From Verrucomicrobiia bacterium (GTDB taxonomy: Bacteria; Verrucomicrobiota; Verrucomicrobiia; Verrucomicrobiales; Akkermansiaceae): a DNA stretch of 64,000 nucleotides. The translations under genes and the position numbers were made by a program. This document shows positions 1-10,619 of this stretch, one piece after another. Within the stretch, counting starts at the first letter, position 1. Every line of letters begins with the position of its first letter. The DNA lies in the NCBI GenBank assembly GCA_030431475.1, contig JAUIJD010000001.1, positions 62,001-126,000 on the forward strand. Direction: 5' to 3'. The notes below the pieces were generated by a model. That model did no database searches. It worked only from the letters and a program-made list of their open reading frames with translations, and was not told the DNA's origin.

Positions 1-2
1 TC

Positions 3-1106
3 AAGCGCGTTGCCCGCCTCTTCGACATGCGGGCGGACCTTGTCCACGCCCATCCTTACGGCTCCGGGCACATCAACGATACCTACTGCGCTTGGTACGA
101 TCAGGCCGGGCAGCGGATCCGCTACATCCACCAGCGGATCAACCACGACATCTTCAAGGATCCGGTGGCGCTGATGGCCAACGTCGACCGGGTGACCCGG
201 CACGCGCTGAAACGGCTGACCGAGAGCGGCCACCCGGAGGCCCGCCGCCGCACTCTGACGACCATTCCTTCCATCGACGGCAAACCTTATGCCATCGACT
301 CGGAAGGCAACTGCTGGCGGACCTATCCCTTCATCGAGCGCGCCCGCGGCTACGACGAGATCGAGGACAACCGTCAGGCCGAGGAAGCCGCCCGCGCCTT
401 CGGTGAGTTCCAGAAGCTCGCCGCCGATCTGCCCGGAAAGCGCCTCGTCGAGACCATCCCCGACTTCCACCACACGCCCAGGCGCCTCTCCGCTCTCGAG
501 GACGCCCTGCGATCGGGAGACGCCGAGCGGCGGGCCGCCGCCGGCCCCGAAATCGAGTTCGCTCTGGCCCGCGAGGGCGACGCCCACCGCGTGGTCGACG
601 CCATCGAGGCGGGTCGCGTACCCGAGCGCGTCACCCACAACGATACCAAGCTCAACAACGTGCTGCTCGACGACGTCACGATGGAAGGTGTTTGCGTGAT
701 CGACCTCGACACCACCATGCCCGGCTCCGTCCTCTACGACTTCGGCGACATGGTCCGGACGGCCTGCCCGACAACCCGGGAGGACGAGGTGGACCTTTCC
801 AAGATCGACATCCGGCTCGACCGCTTCGAGTCGCTGCTCCGCGGCTATCTCAGCTCCGCCTCCGAGTTCCTCGTCCCGGCCGAGATCGAGTTGCTCGCCT
901 TTTCCGGCAAGCTTCTCACCTACGAATGCGGCATCCGTTTCCTCACCGACTTCCTCCTCGGCGACGTCTACTTCAAGACGAAGCGCCCGGGGCAGAACCT
1001 CGATCGCTGCCGCAGCCAGTTCGCGCTGGTGAAAGCGATCGAAAGCAAGCTCGCCCAGATGGAGGACATGGTGGCGGAATGCGCCGGCAACACCGTCGCC
1101 ATCTGA
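3..1106 (+). CDS. N-acetylhexosamine 1-kinase-like phosphotransferase (5' end outside window)
   Basis: Kinase of the aminoglycoside-phosphotransferase fold, most like NahK enzymes that phosphorylate N-acetylhexosamines at the anomeric position. The family-typical YGSGHINDTY lies near the N terminus, the catalytic loop HNDTKLNN at nt 636-659 (His, Asp, Asn of the phosphotransferase motif) and the metal-binding VIDLDT at nt 696-713. The frame is open to the window edge. The first ATG (27) starts right at the conserved domain, so the real start is probably upstream and the gene is partial. The neighbouring epimerase gene starts 4 bp after the stop, suggesting a sugar-salvage operon. Substrate is inferred from similarity only; other small-molecule kinases of this fold are possible. 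Confidence 0.75.
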   Translation, partial: KRVARLFDMRADLVHAHPYGSGHINDTYCAWYDQAGQRIRYIHQRINHDIFKDPVALMANVDRVTRHALKRLTESGHPEARRRTLTTIPSIDGKPYAIDSEGNCWRTYPFIERARGYDEIEDNRQAEEAARAFGEFQKLAADLPGKRLVETIPDFHHTPRRLSALEDALRSGDAERRAAAGPEIEFALAREGDAHRVVDAIEAGRVPERVTHNDTKLNNVLLDDVTMEGVCVIDLDTTMPGSVLYDFGDMVRTACPTTREDEVDLSKIDIRLDRFESLLRGYLSSASEFLVPAEIELLAFSGKLLTYECGIRFLTDFLLGDVYFKTKRPGQNLDRCRSQFALVKAIESKLAQMEDMVAECAGNTVAI

Positions 1107-1110
1107 CTTC

Positions 1111-2028
1111 ATGAAGATCCTCGTCACGGGAGGAGCCGGATTCATCGGCTCCCACATCGTCGAACACTACCAGGGGAAAGCGGACGAAATCCGCGTGCTC
1201 GACAACCTCCGCACCGGCTACGCCCACAATCTCGAGGGCCTCGACCATACCTTCATCGAAGGCTCGATCACCGACCGCGAGAAGGTCGATCGGGCCGTCG
1301 AGGGAGTGGACCTCATCTTCCACATGGCCGCCCTGGTCAGCGTGCCGGAGTCGATGGAGAAGCCGGGCGAATGTGTCGACATCAACGTGCACGGCCTGCT
1401 CAACGTCCTCGAAGCCGGAGTCGCGGCCGGCGCGCGCAAACTGGTCCTCGCGTCCTCGGCCGCCGTCTACGGCGACAACCCGACCGTCCCGAAGGTCGAG
1501 TCCATGCTTCCCGAGCCGAAGAGCCCTTACGCGATCACCAAGCTCGACGGCGAGTACTACCTCGACCTCTATCGCCGCGAACGCGGGATCGGCACCGCCG
1601 CGATCCGCTTCTTCAACGTCTTCGGTCCCCGCCAGGACCCGAAAGGCGCCTACGCCGCCGCCGTCCCCATCTTCATCGAGAAGGCCCTGGCCGGCGAGGA
1701 CATCACCGTCTTCGGCGACGGCGAGCAGACCCGCGACTTCATCTACGTGAAGGACATCGTCGGCGCCCTCTCGTTCGCCGCCGAAACGGAAGTCGTTCAC
1801 GGCGTCTTCAATGCCGGCTACGGCGGACAGATCACCATCAACGACCTCGCCACCAAGATCCTTGCGGCCGCCGGCTCCGACTCGCAGGTGCTCCACGGCC
1901 CGGAGCGTGCCGGCGACGTGAAGCACTCCCGCGCCAGCGCTGACAAACTACTCGGCTCCGGCTGGCAGCCCCGGCACTCGCTGGAGGAAGGCCTCGGCAC
2001 GACGCTCGATTTTTTCCGCACCCGTTAG
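1111..2028 (+). CDS. NAD-dependent sugar-nucleotide epimerase (UDP-Glc/GlcNAc 4-epimerase type)
   Basis: Extended short-chain dehydrogenase/reductase of 305 residues. The NAD-binding TGGAGFIG is at residues 6-13, the SSAAVYG catalytic serine region at 115-121, and the catalytic Tyr140-x3-Lys144 in SPYAITK. The FGDGxQxRDFIYVxD signature typical of UDP-hexose 4-epimerases follows later. It starts 4 bp after the kinase stop and is probably co-transcribed. A 1-kinase plus a 4-epimerase is the combination used to feed GalNAc/GlcNAc into UDP-sugar metabolism (the galacto-N-biose/lacto-N-biose type pathway). Whether it acts on acetylated or plain hexoses cannot be told from the sequence. Confidence 0.85.
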   Translation: MKILVTGGAGFIGSHIVEHYQGKADEIRVLDNLRTGYAHNLEGLDHTFIEGSITDREKVDRAVEGVDLIFHMAALVSVPESMEKPGECVDINVHGLLNVLEAGVAAGARKLVLASSAAVYGDNPTVPKVESMLPEPKSPYAITKLDGEYYLDLYRRERGIGTAAIRFFNVFGPRQDPKGAYAAAVPIFIEKALAGEDITVFGDGEQTRDFIYVKDIVGALSFAAETEVVHGVFNAGYGGQITINDLATKILAAAGSDSQVLHGPERAGDVKHSRASADKLLGSGWQPRHSLEEGLGTTLDFFRTR

Positions 2029-2111
2029 CTCCCGGCACTCCCTTCATCACCGCCCCGGATGCGGAACTTCGAACTTGGCACTCCGGTCGGGTTCGGCAAG
2101 CTGGCGGCACC

Positions 2112-2594
2112 ATGAGTGATGCGTTCGACCGCCCGGAGATCCCCGCCACCGGCATCATGGCCGGTCTCGACGAAGACGACCGCCGCTTGCTGGGCGATTA
2201 CGGCGAGTTCCTCCCCGTTCACCCGGATCAACTGCTGATCCGCGAAGGCGGCGAGCAGGACTCCCTCTACTTCATCATCTCCGGCGTGCTGCACGTGCAC
2301 ACCGACACCAAGGACAAGCGCACCCTCGTCGCGCGGGTCGGCGCCGGCGAGACGCTCGGCGAGGTCAACCTCTTCGATCCGACGCAGGCCTCGGCCTCGG
2401 TCACCGCCAAGGAGTTCAGCCAGGTGTGGAAGGCGAACCGCACGGACGTCGAGCAGTTCTCCGACGCCTACCCGGCGGCCGCGGCCAAGCTCATGGCCGG
2501 CATGCTGGCCGAGATGAGCAAGCGCCTCCGCCGCATGAACGAGAAGCTCGCGACCCGCGAAGCCGAGGCGGCGTTCCAGAGCTTCTGGTCCTGA
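2112..2594 (+). CDS. Cyclic nucleotide-binding domain protein
   Basis: A 160-residue protein consisting almost entirely of one cNMP-binding domain: beta-roll residues around 30-120 including LYFIISGVLHV and a phosphate-cassette-like GETLGEVNLF. It ends in a short helical, basic tail. There is no helix-turn-helix as in CRP and no enzymatic domain, so it is probably a small sensor or partner protein rather than a transcription factor. A class III cyclase gene lies 400 bp downstream on the opposite strand, which makes cAMP a plausible ligand. The cassette lacks the classic RxA arginine at the expected place (SASVTA), so ligand binding is not certain. Confidence 0.8.
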   Translation: MSDAFDRPEIPATGIMAGLDEDDRRLLGDYGEFLPVHPDQLLIREGGEQDSLYFIISGVLHVHTDTKDKRTLVARVGAGETLGEVNLFDPTQASASVTAKEFSQVWKANRTDVEQFSDAYPAAAAKLMAGMLAEMSKRLRRMNEKLATREAEAAFQSFWS

Positions 2595-2598
2595 AACC

Positions 2599-3018
2599 AT
2601 GCCCCCTCTCCTCGCCGCCCTCGAGCCGCCGTCCGGACCGGCCGGCGCCGCGGTTCTTTTCTTCGCGCTGATCATCGGACACGCGGTCGCCGACTTCGCG
2701 CTCCAAGGAGAGTTCCTCTCGGTCGCCAAGAACCGTCACGCCAAGCTCGACGCCTTCTTCGGAGGAAAGGAAGCGCCGAAGGGGCTCTGGATCCACGCCC
2801 TCGGCGCACACGCCCTCATCCACGCCGGAGCGGTCTGGCTGATCACCGGATCGGTGGTGCTGGGCTTCCTCGAGTTCGTGCTCCACTGGGTGATCGACTT
2901 TGCGAAATGCGAGGGGTGGACCTCGTTCCGGGTCGACCAGGTGCTTCACCTCGCCTGCAAGGTCGCCTGGGTGGCGCTGCTGTGGTGCGACTGCCCATGG
3001 GCCCTCTGGGCGCCCTGA
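2599..3018 (+). CDS. DUF3307 membrane protein
   Basis: A 139-residue hydrophobic protein with about three to four membrane segments. It shows the DUF3307 pattern: GHAVADFALQ near the N terminus, a HALIH motif mid-protein, and HWVIDFAKC followed by FRVDQVLHL. The conserved His/Asp residues within membrane segments are characteristic, but no function is established for the family. It starts 4 bp after the cyclic-nucleotide-binding gene, so the two are probably co-transcribed. It converges with the adenylate cyclase gene, with only 4 bp between the stops. Confidence 0.8.
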   Translation: MPPLLAALEPPSGPAGAAVLFFALIIGHAVADFALQGEFLSVAKNRHAKLDAFFGGKEAPKGLWIHALGAHALIHAGAVWLITGSVVLGFLEFVLHWVIDFAKCEGWTSFRVDQVLHLACKVAWVALLWCDCPWALWAP

Positions 3019-3022
3019 TCCG

Positions 3023-4981
3023 CTACTTCGCATCCATCACGATCACGCCGTCGCCGGACCGCGGCAGGCCGTCGAGCGCCTGTCGGATTTCATCGGGATC
3101 CCCCTCCGCGAACAACTCGACCGCCTCCTCCCGCCCCTTCACGCGAACCTCGCCGAGCGGCACCCCGCATTCATCGCCGGCCGCCGTCCGGACCGCCGCC
3201 GAATAGATCCGGCCCGCCACGAATGCCTTCGTCAGCCCTTCCAGGCGCGAGGCCAGGTTGACCGCGTCCCCGATCACCCCGAACTCGATCCGCTCCGGAG
3301 ATCCGAGCTCGCCGGCGATCACCTCACCGAGGTGCAGACCGACGCCGATCCGGAGCGGCTCGCGGCCCGCCGCCCGCCATGCCCGGTTCAGGCGCTCCAG
3401 CTCCCCGTGCATCTCGCGCGCCGTGGCCAGCGCCGCCCGCGCGTGGTCGTGCTCCGTCCCCTCGCCCATCGCGCCCCAGTGGGCCATCACCGCATCGCCG
3501 ATGAACTTGTCCAGCGTGCCACCGTGGCGGAACACAATCGCCACCATCGCCGTGAGGTATTCGTTGAGCTGCTCCACCAGCTCCCTGGCGTCGGCCCTCT
3601 CCGAGCGCGCGGTGAAGCCCCGGACGTCCGAGAAGAGCACGACGACCCGTCGCGGCTCTCCCCGGGCCAGCCTCTGCCACTCCTCCGGATCCCGCACCAA
3701 CCGATCGGCGACATCCCGCGAGACGAAGCGCCGGAACTGAGCCCTCAAGCGCCGGCGCTCGAGGCGCTCCACCACCAGCCGGTAGCTCTGGGCGCCCAGC
3801 CAGGCCACGACAATCCCGGCCGCCGCCGCCGTCCCCGGAATCAGCAGCGACGCCTTCACCAACCCCAGCACCACGAGCAGCAGCAGCGCCACCAGCAGCA
3901 ACACGACCCAGCCCGCCGCCGCCAGCGGCTGCCGGACGCGGGCGGCGACCAGCGCCGAAAGAAGTCCGGCGACCAGGGCCAGCCCGCCCCCCCAGGCGAC
4001 GGGTGTGACGAAGGCGGAAGCCAGGCCGCACGCCGCCGCCTGCAGGTGAAGCTGGGGACCGGTCAAGGGCCCGACCGGCGTGCCGTGGATGTCCTGAAAC
4101 CGGGGAGCCACGGGCCCGATGACCACGACCTTTCCCTCCAAACGGCGACCTTCGTCGTAGTTCCCCCGCCACATCTCGTCGATGAAGATCCCCTGCACGC
4201 TCGCCGGCTCGTAGACCGAGGTCCCTCCGCGCTCCGCCCGCGATGCCCAACGCAGCATTCGATCACCCCGGGGCACATCGCCTCCGAGGGCCTCGACGAT
4301 GTGCGAGGCCAGCGACCACATCTCCGGCTCCCCCTCGAGCGGCTCGCCGTTCTCACGACCGAGGCTGGTGGTGAAGCGGGCCGTCCGGCACACCCCGTCA
4401 CGGGGGTCGATGGGAAAATTCACGAAACCCACCCTCGCTCCGGTTTCCCTCAGCTCCGGCATCGGCTCGACGTAGGTGAAGCTCTCCCGCCCGCCCTCGG
4501 TCGTCCCGACCGGCGCGAAAAGCGAGGTCAGCACCACCTTGTCGGCGTGGCGCTCGACCGCCGCGACCAGGGCGCGGTCGGCCTCGGGATCACTGGGACT
4601 CGCAAAGACGAGATCGATCACGATCCGCTCCGCTCCCGCCTCCGCCAGACGATCGATGCACTCCGCCCAGACCCGGCGGTCCCAGGGAAAGCGCTCACCC
4701 ATCCAACGAAGGGCCGCGCTCCGGGCCCGCTCCCCGTCGGACACGCTGTGCGGATCCATCGAAACCTCGTCGATCCCCAACAGCACCAGATCGTCCCGCT
4801 CCGGCGGCCCCCCGCTCAGGCGGATCACCTCGTCGAAGAACGCCCGGTCGATGCGACCGGCAATCCCCCCGCCATCCGGAAGCACCCACAGCAGCAGCCA
4901 CACGAGCAATGCCCCGCCCGCACCGAGCCCGAAGGCCCGCGTGAGATGTCTCGAGGACTGGCTTGTCATCCGACTCCGCAT
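3023..4981 (-). CDS. CHASE2-domain adenylate/guanylate cyclase
   Basis: A 652-residue membrane receptor cyclase. It has an N-terminal membrane segment (about 15-35), an extracytoplasmic CHASE2 sensor (about 40-300), three membrane segments (about 305-395), then a class III cyclase domain (about 440-625). Metal-binding aspartates are D452 (FSDVRGF) and D496 (DKFIGDA); K492 is the usual adenine-recognising lysine; N575 and R579 are the transition-state pair. The second purine-recognition position, normally Thr or Asp in bacterial cyclases, is Gly568 (EFGVIGDAVN). Two starts are possible, 4981 or the Met codon at 4969. CHASE2 cyclases often neighbour FecR-domain genes, as here across the divergent promoter region. 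Product is probably cAMP. Confidence 0.9.
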   Translation of the reverse strand: MRSRMTSQSSRHLTRAFGLGAGGALLVWLLLWVLPDGGGIAGRIDRAFFDEVIRLSGGPPERDDLVLLGIDEVSMDPHSVSDGERARSAALRWMGERFPWDRRVWAECIDRLAEAGAERIVIDLVFASPSDPEADRALVAAVERHADKVVLTSLFAPVGTTEGGRESFTYVEPMPELRETGARVGFVNFPIDPRDGVCRTARFTTSLGRENGEPLEGEPEMWSLASHIVEALGGDVPRGDRMLRWASRAERGGTSVYEPASVQGIFIDEMWRGNYDEGRRLEGKVVVIGPVAPRFQDIHGTPVGPLTGPQLHLQAAACGLASAFVTPVAWGGGLALVAGLLSALVAARVRQPLAAAGWVVLLLVALLLLVVLGLVKASLLIPGTAAAAGIVVAWLGAQSYRLVVERLERRRLRAQFRRFVSRDVADRLVRDPEEWQRLARGEPRRVVVLFSDVRGFTARSERADARELVEQLNEYLTAMVAIVFRHGGTLDKFIGDAVMAHWGAMGEGTEHDHARAALATAREMHGELERLNRAWRAAGREPLRIGVGLHLGEVIAGELGSPERIEFGVIGDAVNLASRLEGLTKAFVAGRIYSAAVRTAAGDECGVPLGEVRVKGREEAVELFAEGDPDEIRQALDGLPRSGDGVIVMDAK

Positions 4982-5019
4982 TTCCTACCCTGCCCACGTT
5001 CTAACACAGCCATCCCACG

Positions 5020-5955
5020 ATGAAAGCCCCGGGCCTGATCCTTCTTCTCACTCCGCTCGTGGCGACGGGCGATGTCCTCAGCGAGTCCTCCCCCTTCCTC
5101 GGCTCACCCGGCCCCCGCTACGACGCCGGCGATTTCGAGCCCGACCAAGCCGGTGAGAACCCCGCGTTCGCGCCCTACTCGCCGGCCGACTCCGATTTCG
5201 GCGTCCAGCAGATCCTCGGCACCTACGACGGTCCGCCTCCGGTGAAGCTCTTCGGCTACTTCGACGTCAACTACACCGACAACGCCCCGGCGCCCACCCG
5301 GGCCCTCGAGGATGGGTCCTGGTATTTCTCGGGGCTCGTCGGAGCCGACTGGCGGCCGCGCCTCGCCGGCGGGTGGTTCGCCGATGTCGGCCTCTACCAG
5401 GAAATCTACCGCTTCGACCAGGGCAACGCGATCGACTTCGAGAACTTCCAGACCCACGCCGGCGTCGTGAAGACCCTGGTCGATCTCGACGACGCACTCT
5501 TCTACGCCCGCTACGAATACCAACGCCTCACCACCACCAGCTTCTCCGAGACCGACTACTCCGCCCAGCGCCTCCGTGCCGGACTCCAAAAGGCGCTCTA
5601 CACGGGCGCCCGCCAGCAGCTTTCCGCCGGAATCAGCGCCGCCTTCGATCTCGATGCCAACCCGGAACGGCTCGAGCGCATCGAATACGCCGCCGAACTC
5701 AGCTACACGTGGTGGATCCTCAACAACCTCAGCGCGACGGCCTCATGGCGCGGCGCCTACTGGGATTTTGATACTGCCGGGCGCGTTGATTGGAACCACA
5801 CCGCCGGCCTCGAACTCGGCTGGCGGTTCCACCCCCACGCCACCGCCTACACCCAGGTCTTCTACAGCAGCAACGACTCCAACACGCCCTTCGGTGTGAA
5901 CGACTTCGAGGCCTGGAACGCCGGACTCGGGATCGGCCTCAACCTCAGCTTCTGA
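5020..5955 (+). CDS. Probable outer-membrane beta-barrel protein
   Basis: A 311-residue protein with an N-terminal signal peptide (MKAPGLILLLTPLVATG), an acidic Pro-rich linker, then alternating amphipathic strands rich in Tyr, Trp and Asn. The C terminus, GLGIGLNLSF, ends in Phe as expected for a BAM-inserted barrel. I do not recognise a specific family. It is transcribed divergently from the CHASE2 cyclase and is followed 6 bp later by a FecR-domain protein, so barrel and FecR protein are probably made together. A role as outer-membrane partner in the same sensory or envelope module is inferred from position only. Confidence 0.6.
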   Translation: MKAPGLILLLTPLVATGDVLSESSPFLGSPGPRYDAGDFEPDQAGENPAFAPYSPADSDFGVQQILGTYDGPPPVKLFGYFDVNYTDNAPAPTRALEDGSWYFSGLVGADWRPRLAGGWFADVGLYQEIYRFDQGNAIDFENFQTHAGVVKTLVDLDDALFYARYEYQRLTTTSFSETDYSAQRLRAGLQKALYTGARQQLSAGISAAFDLDANPERLERIEYAAELSYTWWILNNLSATASWRGAYWDFDTAGRVDWNHTAGLELGWRFHPHATAYTQVFYSSNDSNTPFGVNDFEAWNAGLGIGLNLSF

Positions 5956-5961
5956 CCCACC

Positions 5962-6786
5962 ATGAAATTCCCCGCTCTTCTGCTCCTGCTCGCCGCTCCG
6001 GCGATCGCCGCGCCGCTTCAGTCGGCGAAGATCACCCAGGCCGTCAACGAGGTCAGCATCTACACCAAGTCCCGCTCGCCGCGCCCCGCCAACATCGGCG
6101 AAACGATCGGCGGCTCGAACTCGGTGCGGACCGGACGCGAGTCGCGCGCCGAACTGGTCTTCACCGACGAAACAGTGACCCGGCTCGGCCAGAATTCCGT
6201 CTTCCGCTTCCGCAACGGCACCCGTGACGTCGAGCTCGAGCAGGGCTCGGTGCTGCTGCAGGTGCCGAAGTCCGCGGGCGGCGCCACCATCCGCACCGCC
6301 ACCGTCACCGCCGCCATCACCGGCACCACCTCGATGTTCGAGTACAACCCGGGCCACTGGGTCAAGCTGCTCACCCTCGAGGGCACCCAGAAACTCTACC
6401 TCAACGGGCAGAAGAATCCGGTCCTCGTGCCGGCTGGCCAGATGATCGTGATGCGCCCCGATGCCCGGAGCATTCCCCAGCCGGTCACCATCGACATTGC
6501 CAAGCTTGTGGCGACCTCCGCCCTCGCCGGCGACAAGGTTTTCGGCCCCCTCTCCCAGGATTCCAAGAACGAGATCGCCCGCACGGTCGCCAACCAGCGC
6601 CAGGGCAAGCGGGACGGCCGCCTGCTCCCGACCCGGCAGGTCGTGAGCGGCCCCGGCGTGCGCGACGGGCGCAGCCAGACCGACGTCCGGCAGCCCACCG
6701 ACCGCAGCGAGGACAGCTCGATTCGCGAACCCGGATTCCCCTTTGAACCGGGCTTTCCCACCGGCGGTCAGACGACCGGACCCTGA
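5962..6786 (+). CDS. Secreted FecR-domain protein
   Basis: A 274-residue exported protein with signal peptide MKFPALLLLLAAPAIAA. A FecR domain follows at about residues 20-150, including the SNSVRTGRESRAELVF strand pair, LEQGSVLLQVPK, and the ATVTAAITGTT turn typical of the family. The last 80 residues are a charged, Pro/Arg/Asp-rich disordered tail. FecR-like periplasmic domains sense or relay envelope signals and frequently occur next to CHASE2 cyclase genes; here the cyclase is divergent, one gene away. No sigma factor or TonB receptor is adjacent, so the ferric-citrate type cascade is unlikely. Confidence 0.8.
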   Translation: MKFPALLLLLAAPAIAAPLQSAKITQAVNEVSIYTKSRSPRPANIGETIGGSNSVRTGRESRAELVFTDETVTRLGQNSVFRFRNGTRDVELEQGSVLLQVPKSAGGATIRTATVTAAITGTTSMFEYNPGHWVKLLTLEGTQKLYLNGQKNPVLVPAGQMIVMRPDARSIPQPVTIDIAKLVATSALAGDKVFGPLSQDSKNEIARTVANQRQGKRDGRLLPTRQVVSGPGVRDGRSQTDVRQPTDRSEDSSIREPGFPFEPGFPTGGQTTGP

Positions 6787-6843
6787 CGCGCAGAATCCGC
6801 TTCCCCCCCGTCGTTTCCCGGTGTTCCCTCGGAGCACGCACTC

Positions 6844-7122
6844 ATGGAACTCGACCTTATCGACGTCCACTTCGACCTCAAGAGCATGACGCCTCGCGAG
6901 ATCGAGGAGGCGATGGAAGACCCCTTCGCCATCCGGTTTCTGCCCGACAACGACCGCCCCGACTCCGAAACCCGCTTCTACGCGCTCGGACGCACGGTGG
7001 GCGACCGCCATCTGTTCCTTTGTTTCTGGACCGACGGCAAGACGGCACGCGTCGTCGCCGCCCGCGAGGCCAGCGAAGGCGAGCAGAGGTTCTACGAACG
7101 GAAATACGCCGAGTTCAAATAA
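6844..7122 (+). CDS. brnT: BrnT-family toxin
   Basis: A 92-residue protein matching the BrnT layout: EEAMEDPFAIRF, an Arg-Phe-Tyr-Ala-Leu-Gly-Arg strand, a hydrophobic strand, then RVVAAREAS and the C-terminal ERKYAEF helix. BrnT toxins are RelE-fold ribonucleases that stop translation and are neutralised by BrnA. The N terminus is shorter and less typical than the usual WDP-K-NxxKHG start. The antitoxin gene begins 10 bp after the stop, in the toxin-first order normal for this system. Such pairs are usually autoregulated by the antitoxin; no operator could be identified with confidence. Confidence 0.8.
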   Translation: MELDLIDVHFDLKSMTPREIEEAMEDPFAIRFLPDNDRPDSETRFYALGRTVGDRHLFLCFWTDGKTARVVAAREASEGEQRFYERKYAEFK

Positions 7123-7132
7123 GCGACCCGAG

Positions 7133-7405
7133 ATGAAGACGATCACCAGTTGGGACGACATCCCGGAATTCGAGGAGGAAGAGGACGAGGCGAAGTTCTG
7201 GCTCGAGCATGAGCTCGACGGCCGCCTGATGTCCGGCTCGATCCACCAGCCGGACTCCCGCGAGTCGACCACCATTACCCTCCGCTTCGATCCGCGCATG
7301 CTGTCACGGATCAAGCGCATCGCCCGCTCCCGCTTCCTCAACTACCAGTCGATGATGAAGCAATGGCTCGCCGAGCGCCTCGAGGACGAACTGCGCAAGC
7401 AATAG
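7133..7405 (+). CDS. brnA: BrnA-family antitoxin (ribbon-helix-helix)
   Basis: A 90-residue protein with an acidic N-terminal half (IPEFEEEEDEAKFWLEHE), as in BrnA and related CopG-like antitoxins. The C-terminal part, TTITLRFDPRMLSRIKRIARSR followed by YQSMMKQWL, is a ribbon-helix-helix DNA-binding and dimerisation motif. It follows the BrnT gene by 10 bp and is expected to bind the toxin and repress the shared promoter upstream of 6844. Confidence 0.8.
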   Translation: MKTITSWDDIPEFEEEEDEAKFWLEHELDGRLMSGSIHQPDSRESTTITLRFDPRMLSRIKRIARSRFLNYQSMMKQWLAERLEDELRKQ

Positions 7406-7507
7406 GACTCGCGCTTCGCCCGGGGCTTCGGCCGCGGCCCGAGACAATCCCGGACGTCGGGGACGCTTCATCGGCCAACCGGGCGTCCGCCCCGGCACCC
7501 GGCCATC

Positions 7508-7939
7508 ATGATCGTGCGTCATCCCGCTCCCTGGTTCTGTGCCTTCGCGCTGTGGTTCGGGGTGCTGTGGTGGCTCTCGTCCAGCGTCCCGGACTTCCCT
7601 CCACCCCTTCGTTTCACCGCCTCGGACAAGCTGCTCCACTTCGGCTACTTCTTCGGGGGCGCCGGTCTCCTCTCCGCCGCGGTCCACCTCTCGCGTCCCG
7701 GCATGGAGAGCCGACGGCGCATCCTCGTCACCACGGCCGTCGTCGCCCTCGTCGGGGCGCTCGATGAGTATCACCAGTCCTTTGTTCCCCTCCGAAGCGG
7801 CAACGATCCCTTCGATTTTGCCGCGGACGTGCTCGGAGCCGTCGCCGGATCCGTCGCTTTTCAGCCCTTCAGGGGCCTCCTTCGATCTCCTTCAAGCGAC
7901 CAGCGCCCCCCATCACCCCGTGCGGACGAAGTTCGTTGA
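7508..7939 (+). CDS. VanZ-like membrane protein
   Basis: A 143-residue membrane protein with four predicted segments. It has VanZ-family features: LWWLSS after the first segment, SDKLLHFGYFF, and the DEYHQSFVPLRSGNDPFDFAADVLGA block near the last segment. The family is named for teicoplanin resistance, but most members have no known function, so no resistance role is implied. A second VanZ-like gene is at 55326-55736. The C-terminal tail is Pro/Ser-rich and probably cytoplasmic. Confidence 0.8.
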   Translation: MIVRHPAPWFCAFALWFGVLWWLSSSVPDFPPPLRFTASDKLLHFGYFFGGAGLLSAAVHLSRPGMESRRRILVTTAVVALVGALDEYHQSFVPLRSGNDPFDFAADVLGAVAGSVAFQPFRGLLRSPSSDQRPPSPRADEVR

Positions 7940-10510
<2,571 letters not shown>

Positions 10511-10524
10511 TGCCCGCAAGGTGG

Positions 10525-10578
10525 CTGCGGCTACCAGCCGCAGGCCGTCCCGGAGCCATCCTGGCTCCGCACCGGGAC
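10525..10578. terminator. Tandem hairpins between convergent ligA and DUF2721 genes
   Basis: Two GC-rich stem-loops. The first is an 8-bp stem around TGCGGCT-ACC-AGCCGCA (10525-10543). The second is CGGAGCC-ATCCT-GGCTCCG (10551-10569), which can alternatively extend through GTCCCGG (10547) pairing with CCGGGAC (10572-10578). No long T-tract is present on either side, so this may be a rho-assisted bidirectional terminator. Confidence 0.55.
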
Positions 10579-10619
10579 CTCATGTCGCCGCATCCCGGTG
10601 GGCTCTCGCGACGAGGGCT

